A DNA stretch of 64,000 bases, taken from Candidatus Altimarinota bacterium (GTDB taxonomy: Bacteria; Patescibacteriota; Gracilibacteria; BD1-5; UBA2023). The position numbers and the translations under genes are program-made. Below are positions 9,150 to 18,997 of the stretch, one piece after another. The stretch is taken from the NCBI GenBank assembly GCA_028713325.1, contig JAQTON010000004.1, forward strand, positions 26,922 through 90,921, in the 5' to 3' direction. Below the pieces are notes generated by a model. That model was given only the letters and a program-made list of their open reading frames with translations. It was not told where the DNA came from and did not search any database. Position 1 is the first letter of the stretch. Every line of letters begins with the position of its first letter.

Positions 9150-11354
9150 TTAAACAACTTCTTCACTCATTTCTTTTATTTTCTCTTCATCCGCCGTGTA
9201 ATTCAATCGGAAATCCATGTCATACTTCTTTCCGGTGAATCCCAATTCTTCGTCACACTTCGGACAATAGTCGTTTTCTCCGTTGATGTACCCGTGTTTC
9301 GGGCAGATCGAGAAGGTCGGGGTGACGGTGATATACGGGAGTTGATAGTTGGAGATAACCTTTCGAACGAGGTTTTTGCATGCCTCGGCATCGCTGATCC
9401 GTTCCGCCATATAGAGATGGAGAACCGTTCCTCCGGTGTATTTGCACTGGAGATTATTCTGGTATTCGAGTGCCTCGAATGCATCGTCCGTGAAGTTCAC
9501 GGGAAGTTGAGAAGAGTTCGTATAGTAGGGATTCTCGGGAGTTCCGGATTGAATGATCCCGGGAAGTTGTTTCTGATCTTCTTTGGCAAATCGATAAGTG
9601 GTTCCTTCCGCTGGCGTCGCCTCGAGATTATACATACTTCCGGTTTCTTCCTGGTACTCCTTCAATGTCGTTCTCATGTGCTCGAGAATGTCGAGAGCAA
9701 AGGTTTCTCCCCAAGGAGTCGAGATATCTTCACGACCGTTGGTGAAATTCATAATCGCTTCATTCATTCCATTGAGCCCTATTGTTGAGAAGTGATTTCG
9801 GAAAGATCGGAGGTATCGGTAGGTGTACGGATAGAGTCCTCGTTCCAGCCATTCTGTTAAAACTTTTCGTTTGAGTTCAAGAGATATTTTCGAAAGATCC
9901 ATCAAGTGTCGTACTTGTCGTTTGAATCCTTCCGCATCGCCCTTGTAATTGTATCCGATACGAGCAAGATTGATGGTTACTACTCCGATAGAACCGGTCA
10001 TCTCGGCAGATCCGAAGAGTCCGTTTCCACGCTTGAGAAGCTCTCGAAGGTCCAGTTGGAGTCGGCAGCACATGGAACGAACCGCCCCCGGTTTATAGGC
10101 TTCCGTGTTTTCCACGGTCGTGACCTTTCCATCCTTATCCTTCATTCGTTTGTATTGAGATCCTATGAAGTTTTGGAAATAGGGAAGTCCGTATTTTGCC
10201 GTCACATCGAATATTCGAAGTGCGTCCGGAGATTCCCAGGGGAAATCCTCAGTAATGTTATACGTCGGAATCGGAAAGGTAAATGCTCGACCCTTGTAAT
10301 CTCCGGCAGCATATACTTCGAGAAGTGCCTTATTGACAATCGCACGTTCTTTATCGAGTTCTCCGTATTTTTTCATGTATTCTCCTCTGTCGTATCCTCC
10401 GAGATGAAGTCCTTTTTCCACCAAGTCTTCCGGACAAGTCCAGTCAAGCGTGATGTTCGTAAACGGAGTTTGTGTTCCCCAACGGGACGGAACGTTGAGT
10501 CCGAAAACGAAATTCTGCATTTGCTGAAGAACATATCCGTAAGTTTTATCTTCAATGTAGGACTCTTTTTCCGCTTCTGTTTTAAAAGTGACATGGTATT
10601 TTTCTATATCTTCACGAACCTCTTCGGAATACTTGTGAACAAAAGGGGAGAGATAGGTGTCGAATGAGGAGAAAGCCTGTGCTCCCGCCCACTCGTTTTG
10701 AAGGGTTCCGAGGAAATTGATCATCTGATTTACGGCTGCCTGAAGATTCTTTGGAGGTGCCGATTCTATACGATTCGGCATTCCGTTGAAACCTTCTTCG
10801 AGGAGTTGTCGAAGGCTCCATCCCGCACAGTATCCGGAGAACATATCGAGATCGTGGATATGATAATCTCCGTTTCGGTGGGTATTTCCCACCTCCGCAG
10901 GATAGATGTGCGAGAGCCAGTAATTTGCGGTGATTTTCCCGGACGTATTGAGGATGAGTCCTCCGAGAGAATATCCGGAATTCGCATTCGCATTTACACG
11001 CCAATCGGATTTTTGAAGGTATTCATCCATAGTTTTTCCTACTTCTACCACTATGGAACTGTCTGCACGAGCTTCAGCTCGCTTCGCACGGTACACGATG
11101 AATGCTTTTGCAACCGTGTCGTGTCCGTCTTTTATAAGCACTTCTTCCACAGTGTCCTGAACGGATTCTATATTTGGGATACCTGAACCGATTTTTTCCT
11201 CGGTACGCATGATGACCTGGTCAACAAATGAGGAAACCCTGGAAAAGTCTGTTCCGCCTACCGCTTCGATGGCGGATTGAATAGCGTGCTCAATTTTTGT
11301 ACGATCGAATGTTACGATAGCTCCATTACGTTTCCGGATTTTATATATAGCCAT
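9150..11354 (-). CDS. nrdD: Anaerobic ribonucleoside-triphosphate reductase, catalytic subunit
   Basis: 734 residues with no UGA codon. An ATP-cone occupies residues about 1-95 (IRKRNGAIVTFDRTKIEHAI). The glycyl-radical barrel follows, with NTHRNGDYHIHDLDMFSGYC, a CC pair in VRSMCCRLQLDL, and a late zinc motif CPKHGYINGENDYCPKC. The usual C-terminal GYYRP glycyl-radical tail is missing; the chain ends in an acidic tail after ELGFTGKKY. That tail domain is encoded by the next gene. The enzyme reduces ribonucleotides without oxygen. Twin NrdR-like boxes lie about 110-160 bases upstream. Confidence 0.92.
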   Translation of the reverse strand: MAIYKIRKRNGAIVTFDRTKIEHAIQSAIEAVGGTDFSRVSSFVDQVIMRTEEKIGSGIPNIESVQDTVEEVLIKDGHDTVAKAFIVYRAKRAEARADSSIVVEVGKTMDEYLQKSDWRVNANANSGYSLGGLILNTSGKITANYWLSHIYPAEVGNTHRNGDYHIHDLDMFSGYCAGWSLRQLLEEGFNGMPNRIESAPPKNLQAAVNQMINFLGTLQNEWAGAQAFSSFDTYLSPFVHKYSEEVREDIEKYHVTFKTEAEKESYIEDKTYGYVLQQMQNFVFGLNVPSRWGTQTPFTNITLDWTCPEDLVEKGLHLGGYDRGEYMKKYGELDKERAIVNKALLEVYAAGDYKGRAFTFPIPTYNITEDFPWESPDALRIFDVTAKYGLPYFQNFIGSQYKRMKDKDGKVTTVENTEAYKPGAVRSMCCRLQLDLRELLKRGNGLFGSAEMTGSIGVVTINLARIGYNYKGDAEGFKRQVRHLMDLSKISLELKRKVLTEWLERGLYPYTYRYLRSFRNHFSTIGLNGMNEAIMNFTNGREDISTPWGETFALDILEHMRTTLKEYQEETGSMYNLEATPAEGTTYRFAKEDQKQLPGIIQSGTPENPYYTNSSQLPVNFTDDAFEALEYQNNLQCKYTGGTVLHLYMAERISDAEACKNLVRKVISNYQLPYITVTPTFSICPKHGYINGENDYCPKCDEELGFTGKKYDMDFRLNYTADEEKIKEMSEEVV

Positions 11355-11466
11355 AAAATTAATTAAGAATTTAGAATGTAGAAATGTTCGGGGAACGTAG
11401 AATTTTTATGGCTTAAAATAGCGTGTTCTTTGTCTAAAAATTGTACATTCTCCAGTAATATATTTT

Positions 11467-11513
11467 AACTATATGTTGTGTTTTAAACATATGAACGACA
11501 CAATATATGGTTT
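11467..11513. promoter_or_regulatory. Twin NrdR boxes upstream of nrdD
   Basis: Box 1 at 11467-11482 (reverse strand AACACAACATATAGTT) and box 2 at 11498-11513 (ACACAATATATGGTTT) both fit the NrdR-box pattern acaCwATATaTwGtgt. Their centres are 31 bp apart, the three-turn spacing known for NrdR pairs. NrdR represses RNR genes when dATP is high. No nrdR gene is in the window. Confidence 0.7.
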
Positions 11514-11615
11514 TTTAAAAAATGCAAAACTTTTTGAAAAAAAAGAAAATCCCCGCTTTATAAAGGGAAAAAATGGGGCTTGTTTGAAAGTTGACTTTTG
11601 ACTGATTGTAGAAAT

Positions 11616-12407
11616 TTATTTTTTTTTCTCCAACGCCTCCTTCGTCTTATCTTCAATTTCCTTCTCCTTTTCTTTTAGATATGATATAAAAGCCTCTCGT
11701 TTAAAGAAATATATATAAACAACGGTACAAATTATAATCCCCCCGAGAACGTATGAAAAATAGGAGAGAATCGTCTTGTAATAGGTTACAAAAGCGACTC
11801 CGAGCGAGATGATGGTACCCGCCCAGAGAACGGATCCGATGATATTGTAGATCCAGAATTTCCCCGTGTGCATGCCCATGGACCCGGCGATAAAAGGGAT
11901 AAAGGCACGGGTAAAATTATGAAACTTTCCAAGTATTATAAACCAAGCACCGTTTTTCTCGATCTGTTTTCGGAGATACTTGAGCTCGGTTCTCCCAAGT
12001 CCGAACCAGTCCCCGTATCGTTCGAGAAAATCGTGTCCGTACCATTTTCCGAGGAAGTATCCGATGGCGTTCCCGATGAGTGCTCCGACAATCGCAAAAC
12101 ATACCATATATCCGAGTTGTAGCGGTCCGAGTTTTCCGAAAAAACCTCCGACCAGAAGCATGATCTGTTGTCCGGGAACAAGCACCCCGATGACAGGGAA
12201 CGATTCGATAATGCTGCTGGCAAATGCGATGAGATAATTCCAGCTCCCGAGAAGATGTATTTGTCGTTCCATCCACTCGATGAATTGTTCAATAAGGGAG
12301 GGCTTGAACAGAGCAATAACCGTGAGTGCGAAGATAACGCATCCGAAAAGGAAATTGAGGAACCGAAAAAAGATATGGGAAATATGATGGATGAGTTTGC
12401 GTTGCAT
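11616..12407 (-). CDS. DedA/VTT-domain membrane protein
   Basis: 264 residues, five or six membrane segments. The family motifs are visible: SSIIESFPVIGVLVPGQ, ALIGNAIGYFLGKWYG, and RAFIPFIAGSMGM preceded by GKFHNFTR (the conserved G-R-F/P loop). DedA proteins are linked to undecaprenyl-phosphate or phospholipid flipping and membrane homeostasis. The C-terminus is a charged coiled tail (YLKEKEKEIEDKTKEALEKKK without its last residue). The frame is open to 12524; I prefer the ATG at 12407 just before the hydrophobic region, but 12443 is possible. A shorter relative lies at 24355. Confidence 0.83.
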   Translation of the reverse strand: MQRKLIHHISHIFFRFLNFLFGCVIFALTVIALFKPSLIEQFIEWMERQIHLLGSWNYLIAFASSIIESFPVIGVLVPGQQIMLLVGGFFGKLGPLQLGYMVCFAIVGALIGNAIGYFLGKWYGHDFLERYGDWFGLGRTELKYLRKQIEKNGAWFIILGKFHNFTRAFIPFIAGSMGMHTGKFWIYNIIGSVLWAGTIISLGVAFVTYYKTILSYFSYVLGGIIICTVVYIYFFKREAFISYLKEKEKEIEDKTKEALEKKK

Positions 12408-12552
12408 GATGAAGAGATTTGATGTCAGCCGGTCAGTTTTCATTTCTTGTTCATATGAAGCCGATATATACCGAAGTATACCAAGGCCATATAAGCTTCT
12501 AAATGAAAACCGGCTTGCTTCCAATAATGAAATAAGGGGATTGCAATAGAGT

Positions 12553-13566
12553 CTACGTATTTTCTATAAAAAATCCATTTTCTTTTCTATATTTTGCAAA
12601 GAGAACATCTCATTTTTGCACTTGGGCGTTGCAAACCACAAAAGGTTCGTCATCTTCGAAATATTTGTCATGAACTGGACGGACGGAAAGTTCCAGATGG
12701 TGTTTGGTGCGGAAATACTCCTGCACCGTTTGGCGGATATTGGTTTCCGTCGGAGGAAGTATAAACGGTTGATATTCTCGCTCTATTGAGGAATAATAAA
12801 TGCGGTGATTTTCGTGAAGCACCACTTTGATGTGAACATCTTTGGTGGGAAATATCGTTTTTTTCTTTTTTTCCCGTATTTCGAGGGCTCCTTGGGTTTT
12901 GAACCAGAGACAATCATTGAGGGGGTATTTTTTTGAAAGCTCTCTCCACTCAGTATCGCTGGATGGTTTTGTGTTGAGTGATACTTTCGATCCGAAATCC
13001 ATAAATGCCGCATTCATTTCTCGTGCCGAAATTTCCGTGTTTTGAAAATCTTTCTCAAGGAATGTTTTTTCTTCCTGTGTGAGCTTTTGAGAACGAGTTC
13101 CATAATAATACCTCGAAAATATCTTTTCGAGATTGGTATCGAAACTGAGAACCGGTTCGTCATATACAAAAGCTCGAATGGCCGCTGCGGTGTAGGGGCC
13201 AACTCCGGGGAGTTGCATGAGTTGTTCGGTATTGTTTGGAAATATTCACCCGCATTGTTCTGTAAGTATCTTTGCAGTTTTTAACATATTACGTGCCCGG
13301 GAATAGTATCCGAGCCCTTGATAATACGGAAAGAATTCTTCATAGGAGGTATTCGCAAGCGATTCTACTGTCGGAAATCATTCAAGAATCTTATCATAGT
13401 AAGATACCACCCGCTCCACTTGCGTTTGTTGGAGGAGTATCTCCGAAAGCCAGATATGATAACCCTGATCTTTGACGGAGAGATGGAAATGTTGTCGCCA
13501 GGGAAGCGAATGGCGACCGTATGTTTTCGACCAACCAAGAAGAGAGAGAAAAGGAAATGGAGGCAT
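12553..13566 (-). CDS. mutY: A/G-specific adenine glycosylase MutY lacking Fe-S ligands
   Basis: 337 residues assembled across TGA codons at about 13378, 13254 and 12610. It removes adenine mispaired with 8-oxoguanine. It carries LSEILLQQTQVERV with the catalytic Glu, GLGYYSRARN, the helix-hairpin-helix LPGVGPYTAAAI, and LSFDTNLEKIF with the catalytic Asp. The region that normally holds the four cluster cysteines (Cx6Cx2Cx5C) reads SKVSLNTKPSSDTEW with Ser at the first position and only one Cys further on. A NUDIX-like C-terminal domain recognising 8-oxoG follows (KVVLHENHRIYYSSI). It ends in TAG. Confidence 0.85.
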
Positions 13567-13730
13567 TTTGTGATAGTGTGAATATAAAATATTGGACAGA
13601 GGGATTATATGGTTTTTTCAAAATATAAGAAAGTTTTTAGTCACATTTTTAAAAAACTTTCAAATTTTAATCAAATTTTAATATTTGAACATATTCTTTC
13701 TGAAAGATTATTATCTTAATTTGCATTTCT

Positions 13731-14615
13731 ATGTTAGATATGAGAACTTCATTTTTAGACAGTAGAACAGAGGTAATGTTTCGAATTTCTAGTGAAATGG
13801 AAACGAACGCGATGAAACTCATCGGAATTACACGGGATTTTATAACACACGCTTTATCTGAAACCCCAACAGAACAAGAAGTTTGTGAATGTTTGAGAAA
13901 AAAGAGATTTCATTTTATCTCTCAAGGGATATTTGACGGGGCGGGAAATTTGAAAAAAACGGAACTTCTTGCCCGATTGCAGGAATCGAGCGGAAAGATA
14001 TTATTTCCTTCTACCTTTACCCCGATTATAGAAATGAAAGGACTCAGTATAGTTTTTGATTATCTTGTGATGGAAAAGGCATTTGAACAGATTTTTTATA
14101 GAAACCCCTCTATTCCTTGTGCCATTAATATTAATCCTTCAACATTTGATTCCACTTTTATCAATGACGTCGATAGGCTTTATGAAATGTATAGCATACA
14201 TCCTTCGCGGATTATATTTGAGATACTTGAAACAGAAAAGATTGATGACTATGACGATTTCAACACAACCCTTTCTGAACTTCGAAAAAGGGGATATAAA
14301 ATCGCTGTCGATGACTTTCATCCATTGTGAAATCACAATGCCATATGTATCGAGAATCTCATAGAAATTGATACGGTGAAAATTGACGGAGAATATATGA
14401 AAGATCTTTATTGCAAGAAGAATTCTTCGTTTACCGTAGAGGATTTTTCTGTCAATATTAAACACATTATAAATACGCACCCCACTGTCGACATAGTAGT
14501 TGAAAAAATGGAAGATCATGGGATGTTTGAGTTCTTTCGGGACATTTTTGATGAACTCGGCATAAAAAACGTCTGCTTTCAGGGATACTATTTTGACAAA
14601 GGCTCCGATTTTTAG
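13731..14615 (+). CDS. EAL-domain protein (c-di-GMP phosphodiesterase-like)
   Basis: 294 residues, joined across a TGA at 14328 (DDFHPLGNHNA). The N-terminal 75 residues are helical and unassigned. The EAL fold follows: KTELLARLQ at the EAL position, AININPSTFDS for the usual INLSP strand, FEILETEKIDDYD for the LELTE strand, VAVDDF-like IAVDDFHPLG for DDFGTG, and VKIDGEYM for the KID strand. Several catalytic positions are kept, but EAL is ELL and the DDFGTG loop is altered. It may be a weak enzyme or a c-di-GMP receptor. It could control pilus or attachment behaviour; no GGDEF protein is in the window. Confidence 0.75.
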
Positions 14616-15721
14616 TTTTTTTCAAATCCTTTTGCACATACATACCCCGTCGCCCATGCCTGCTGGAGATTAAAGCCTCCGGTTTTCCCGGTGAGATCGA
14701 GCACTTCCCCTATGAAATAGAGATGCTCGATTTTTTTTGACTCGAAATAATTGGTCAACTCCGAAAGCTTCACTCCGCCTCCGGTAACCTTTGCTTCGCT
14801 CCATGGTTTGAGGTCTTGCAAATGGAATGTCACATCGTTTTTCATCTTATCGAGCTCAAAAAAACTCTTCACTTTTTTGGTCATGCTTTCCTCATGGAAC
14901 GTGAGTTTTACAGTGATATGTTCTTCAAAATAAGTTTTTTGTTGAGATTCTTTGATCCCCATTTTTCGAAGGTGTTCCCCGAGTTTTATAACCGCATTGA
15001 AAACGATTGGTCCGGAGAGTCCTGTGTGAGTAAAGAGAAAAGACCCCGTTTCGTTATAGAGGAGTTTTTTATCGTCATAGAGTGAAAGTGTGAGATCGAG
15101 GGTGCTTCCCGAGAGTTCTGCCAAATCTTCTCGTGTTACCATACCACAGAGTCCACGATACGGATCGGTTATATCGATGTCGAATTGTTTCGCAATGGCG
15201 TATCCGAATCCATCGGTTCCCACTTGCGAAAAGCTTTTTCCTCCGGTTGCGATAATGAGGTTTCGCCCCTCTATAATTTTTCCGGACGCTTCATGAACCA
15301 AAAAAACATCATCCATTTTCTCTATTTTAACGATATCGCACCTTGTCTCAATTTCCGTATTATTTTTCTGCGATTCCCGCATCAAGAGTTCGAGAAGATC
15401 TTTGGATTTTCCACTCTCGAGGATAACCCGTCCCCGATCTTCGATACATGTTATAATCCCATGTTTTTCCACCCAGTCGATCATATCATAGTTTGAGAAC
15501 TTTGCGAGAAGGCTGTGAATGGCTTTTATATTTTCCCCGAAATAATCGTCCTCGGGTGATATATCGATGTTCGTAACATTGCAACGCTCTCATCCTGAAA
15601 GGATAACTTTTTTTCCGAGAGAACTATTCTTTTCAAGGATGATTTTCCGAAGGTTTTTCGGAGCGAATATGGAATAGAAGAGACCGGCAGCACCGCCACC
15701 GATGATAATAATGTCATACAT
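14612..15721 (-). CDS. BaiN/HI0933-family FAD-dependent oxidoreductase
   Basis: 369-residue flavoprotein, joined across a TGA at 15590 that encodes the second Gly of the conserved SGGxRCNVTN motif. The N-terminal Rossmann motif is DIIIIGGGAAGLF, and family signatures ATGGKSFSQVGTDGFGY and HTGLSGPIVFN follow. The C-terminus has FIGEVLDLTGKTGGFNLQQA, where FAD is recontacted. Physiological substrates of most members are unknown. I chose the ATG at 15721 because it precedes the dinucleotide fold directly; the frame is open further upstream. Its stop overlaps the end of the convergent EAL gene by 4 bases. Confidence 0.88.
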
Positions 15722-15853
15722 AAGACTGAAGATATTGAAAATATTTTCATAGAATATATCCCGTTTTCTTTTTTTCGCGAATTTACTTGCAAATCTTTTG
15801 CAAAAAAACAGTTTTTCCATATAAATATCCACGCTTTAGAGCAAGGCTTGGAA

Positions 15854-15946
15854 TTTTAGATATATCTTTTCTCGCTTCCTGCGGAACTCGTCTATTATCC
15901 GATGACTCAGACAGTCCTCGGTATCACTCGAAAAATATATCTAAAA
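15854..15946. repeat. Palindromic element P3, copy 2
   Basis: 93-bp element with terminal arms TTTTAGATATAT and ATATATCTAAAA. The core TTCCTGCGGAACTCG and GTCCTCGGTA matches copy 1 (3461-3552) in the opposite orientation. The two copies have different but internally complementary ends. It lies between the flavoprotein gene and tRNA-Ser. Confidence 0.65.
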
Positions 15947-15967
15947 TAATAGTGAGATAAATATTAT

Positions 15968-16055
15968 GGAGAGGTCGCATAGTGGCCTAGTGCGCACCCT
16001 TGGAAAGGGTGTGTGGGGCAACCCACCGGGAGTTCGAATCTCCCTCTCTCCGCCA
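15968..16055 (+). tRNA. tRNA-Ser (anticodon GGA)
   Basis: Cloverleaf with acceptor GGAGAGG/TCTCTCC, anticodon loop TTGGAAA (GGA), a long variable arm (TGTGGGGCAACCCACC) typical of class II tRNA-Ser, T loop TTCGAAT, discriminator G and an encoded CCA at 16053-16055. Decodes UCC and UCU. Confidence 0.95.
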
Positions 16056-16064
16056 TTGTAAATA

Positions 16065-16100
16065 AAAATATCCGTCCCGAGTACTCGGGACGGATATTTT
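16065..16100. terminator. Bidirectional terminator between tRNA-Ser and pilB
   Basis: A perfect 36-bp palindrome centred on GTAC (half site ATCCGTCCCGA) with A and T runs at its two ends. It can serve the tRNA on the plus strand and pilB on the minus strand. Confidence 0.85.
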
Positions 16101-16114
16101 AAAATCTATAGATT

Positions 16115-18817
16115 TTACTCGGAGAGTTTTTCTAGAGAGTCATTATATTCTCCGTATACGGCATTTTCTATTTCAGTTTCGGACAATTCACCTACCAATA
16201 ATCTCTCTATTTCATCCACAGTCCTTTTGACTTTCGGAAATTGGAGAGTTTTGACGAGGCGCAATACTTCGCCAAGTGTTGTTTCTCCGCAAAGTGCACG
16301 ATAGAATCCATCTTCAACCATATTGGTCATCCCATGCTTTCTTGCTGTTGTTTCCAGTTGTCAAGATGTACAACCTGCCAATACCGACACTTTAAGTTCT
16401 TCGTTTACACAGAAAAGTTCCACTATGGTGAGACGTCCATTAAAACCGGTATGATTACATTCCTTGCATCCTTTTCCACAATAAAACTTTGTTTCATGTT
16501 TTTCCATATATTCATCAACTCCAGCGATGAATCTTTTAAAATAACTCAATTCTTTTTGATCGGGTTCTTGAGGTGTTTTACAGTGAGTACATATCTTTCT
16601 AACGAGACGTTGCCCAAGTATGGATACGAGCGTAGAGCCGAGGAGAAAAGGTTTAATTCCCATATCGATGAGACGAGTTATCGCCGAAACTGCATCGTTC
16701 GTATGAAGCGTGGTAAAGAGTAAATGTCCGGTAAGTCCAGCTGTCAACGCAGCTTCCGCAGATTCCTTATCACGCATTTCTCCAAACATGATGACATCGG
16801 GATCCTGTCTCAAAACTCCTTTAAGAACCTCGGGAAACGGCAATTCAAAATGTCCACCGGCATTTATCTGATTTGCCCCGGACAATACATATTCCGGAGG
16901 ATTTTCAATAGTAACGATATTTACTTCGGAGGTATTTAAGCTTGCGAGCGTTGAATGAAGTGTTGTTGTCTTTCCGCTTCCCGTCGGTCCCGTAACGATA
17001 ACGATACCATTCGCCATACTACAGATGAGTTCGTATTTTCGTGCGATATTTTTGTGAATGCCCAATTCTCCCAAGCTTGGAATTTTCTCATTTTGTATGA
17101 GAATTCTTGTAACAAGTTTTTCACCGTTTACATACGGCATTATTGAAAATCGGAGATCTGCGAATGTACTCTTATCTACATAATGTATGCTTTTTCTTCC
17201 ATCAAAGATTCGGTCTTTTTTTAGTGCATCCTTGAAATGAAATACGTGTTTCAGTCCCTGGATAAAAAATTCTTTTACCGAAAGAGGGAGATCCATAAGG
17301 GGCAGAAGTATTCCATCCACACGGACTCGTACTCGCACCTTATCTCTCATCGGTTCTATATGAATATCCGATGCTCGCATGTCTATGGAACGCATAAGAA
17401 TTTCCGCAAACATATTGAGATTTTGATTTTTAGAATTGAAAAGCTCTTTTCCAATTTTGAATACATCATCTTTTTTAATATCCATATCGGTTTGAGCTCT
17501 GGTTTTTATGATATCTCTCTCGGCGGCATTTCTGAGTGCTATTTCCTGTTCGAAAGATTTTTTCAAAAATGCCGAAATTTCTTCAGGTGGGGCATAATCA
17601 AAGGAGAGATCGATATTGGCTTTATTATCAGAATCTGAGTTTTTGGTTTTTTTGAAATCATAGGTGTGCTGTCTCAACAAGATAATGTCTTTATATTTTC
17701 GAGAAATTTCCCTTCGGATGTGCTCTACTCATTCTCCTGAATTTTCATGATATATGATGGTAATCGCATATCCTCCATTATCATTTTGGTATATTTTATA
17801 AGGAATAAAATTATACTTTTTAAGGGTTTCCTTACTAAAAAGAAAAAAGAGACTCATATTTGTCTCGGAAGTTTTTGGACATACGCGAACCATGTCCTTC
17901 TGTTTCGCGATGATTTGTATGAAACGTTCTTTGCTCACTATTCACATATCTTCGATAAGAATATCTCCGATTTTTCGTTCGATGCCTTTATTTTGAAAAT
18001 CCATCTGTATTTTCATAGCTTCTTCCAATTGGTTTTTGTTGACGAGTCCATAGGCAAGGAGAAGTTCTCCTGTCTGCATGGAATATCCTTTGCTGTTCGT
18101 AAAATATAGGAATTTTTTTCGGTCAATGAGATTAAGTGCCATAAGCACTTCTCATAAAAGCATGTGCTTTCATGCTTCCTGTTGTTCTTTTTGGTATTTC
18201 AAAGCTTTTTTCAGAGCATCTTTGTTTATATAATGTTCTTTTATAAGAGCTTCTCCAAGTTTTAATTTATTTGGAGAGAGTCATTTTGGAATTTCAAGGG
18301 AAGAAGTCGGTTTAATCTCCGACTGTTGCGGAGTATCAGGTTTTTGAGCAATAGAAGATATGGTCGACTGGATCTGTTCCTGTGAAGAATCAGGTTTCGG
18401 AACGACAGAAGATATATTCGGTTTAATCTGCCGTTGTTGGTTGAGAATTTCATCAAGAGTTTCTTGCGTTATCAATTTCAGATCCTCTACGCAGATTTCC
18501 CCGATGAATTTCGTCTTCCCCTGTTTTTGATAATCTTGCTGGATCATAAAGGCGGTCGTCATATCTTCCATCGTGGCAAGACCGTTTCCGAGCAGGATTT
18601 CTCCAATCTGGAGAGAAAGCTTTTTAGATATGGAGTTAAGTGCAGTTATAGCTTCACCAAGCGTAACATCCTTTCCTTGTTTCTTTTCTGAGATTTGGTG
18701 CCGCATGGTTTTTACCAACTCTTCGGTGCTTAAAACTCCCCTGTCGACAAGAAGCTCACCAATACGCTTGAGTTTGTGCGGAGTTTCTGCGGATGTGGCT
18801 GAAACAGAAGAGGTCAT
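16115..18817 (-). CDS. pilB: Type IV pilus extension ATPase PilB with expanded N-terminus
   Basis: 900 residues when six TGA codons are read as Gly; otherwise five fragments. The N-terminal half holds about five MshEN-like units (IGELLVDRGVLSTEELV, IGEILLGNGLATMEDM, LGEALIKEHYINKDAL, GELLLAYGLVNKNQLEEA, IGDILIEDMGIVSKERF), two of them separated by a Pro/Ser/Gln linker. The motor half has Walker A GPTGSGKTTTLHS, TIENPPEY in the Asp-box position, Walker B DPDVIMFGEMRD, the TTLHTNDA His box, and zinc ligands CTHC and CGKGCKEC. It powers pilus extension. Usual PilB is 550-580 residues, so the sensory region is enlarged. MshEN domains can bind c-di-GMP. Confidence 0.9.
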
Positions 18818-18997
18818 ATTAAAAAATATGGATTATTTTGATACGGATTTTCTTTCAAGAAACTATTATATGACAGAATGGAACTTCTCTAATATAATGT
18901 ATATTCCTATAAAAAGCAAACTTATGGAATTATCCTATTTTTTCTCCTCTTTGTTCAGAGAGAGGCACTTCGACGGGATGTTGTCAGGATGATTTTT

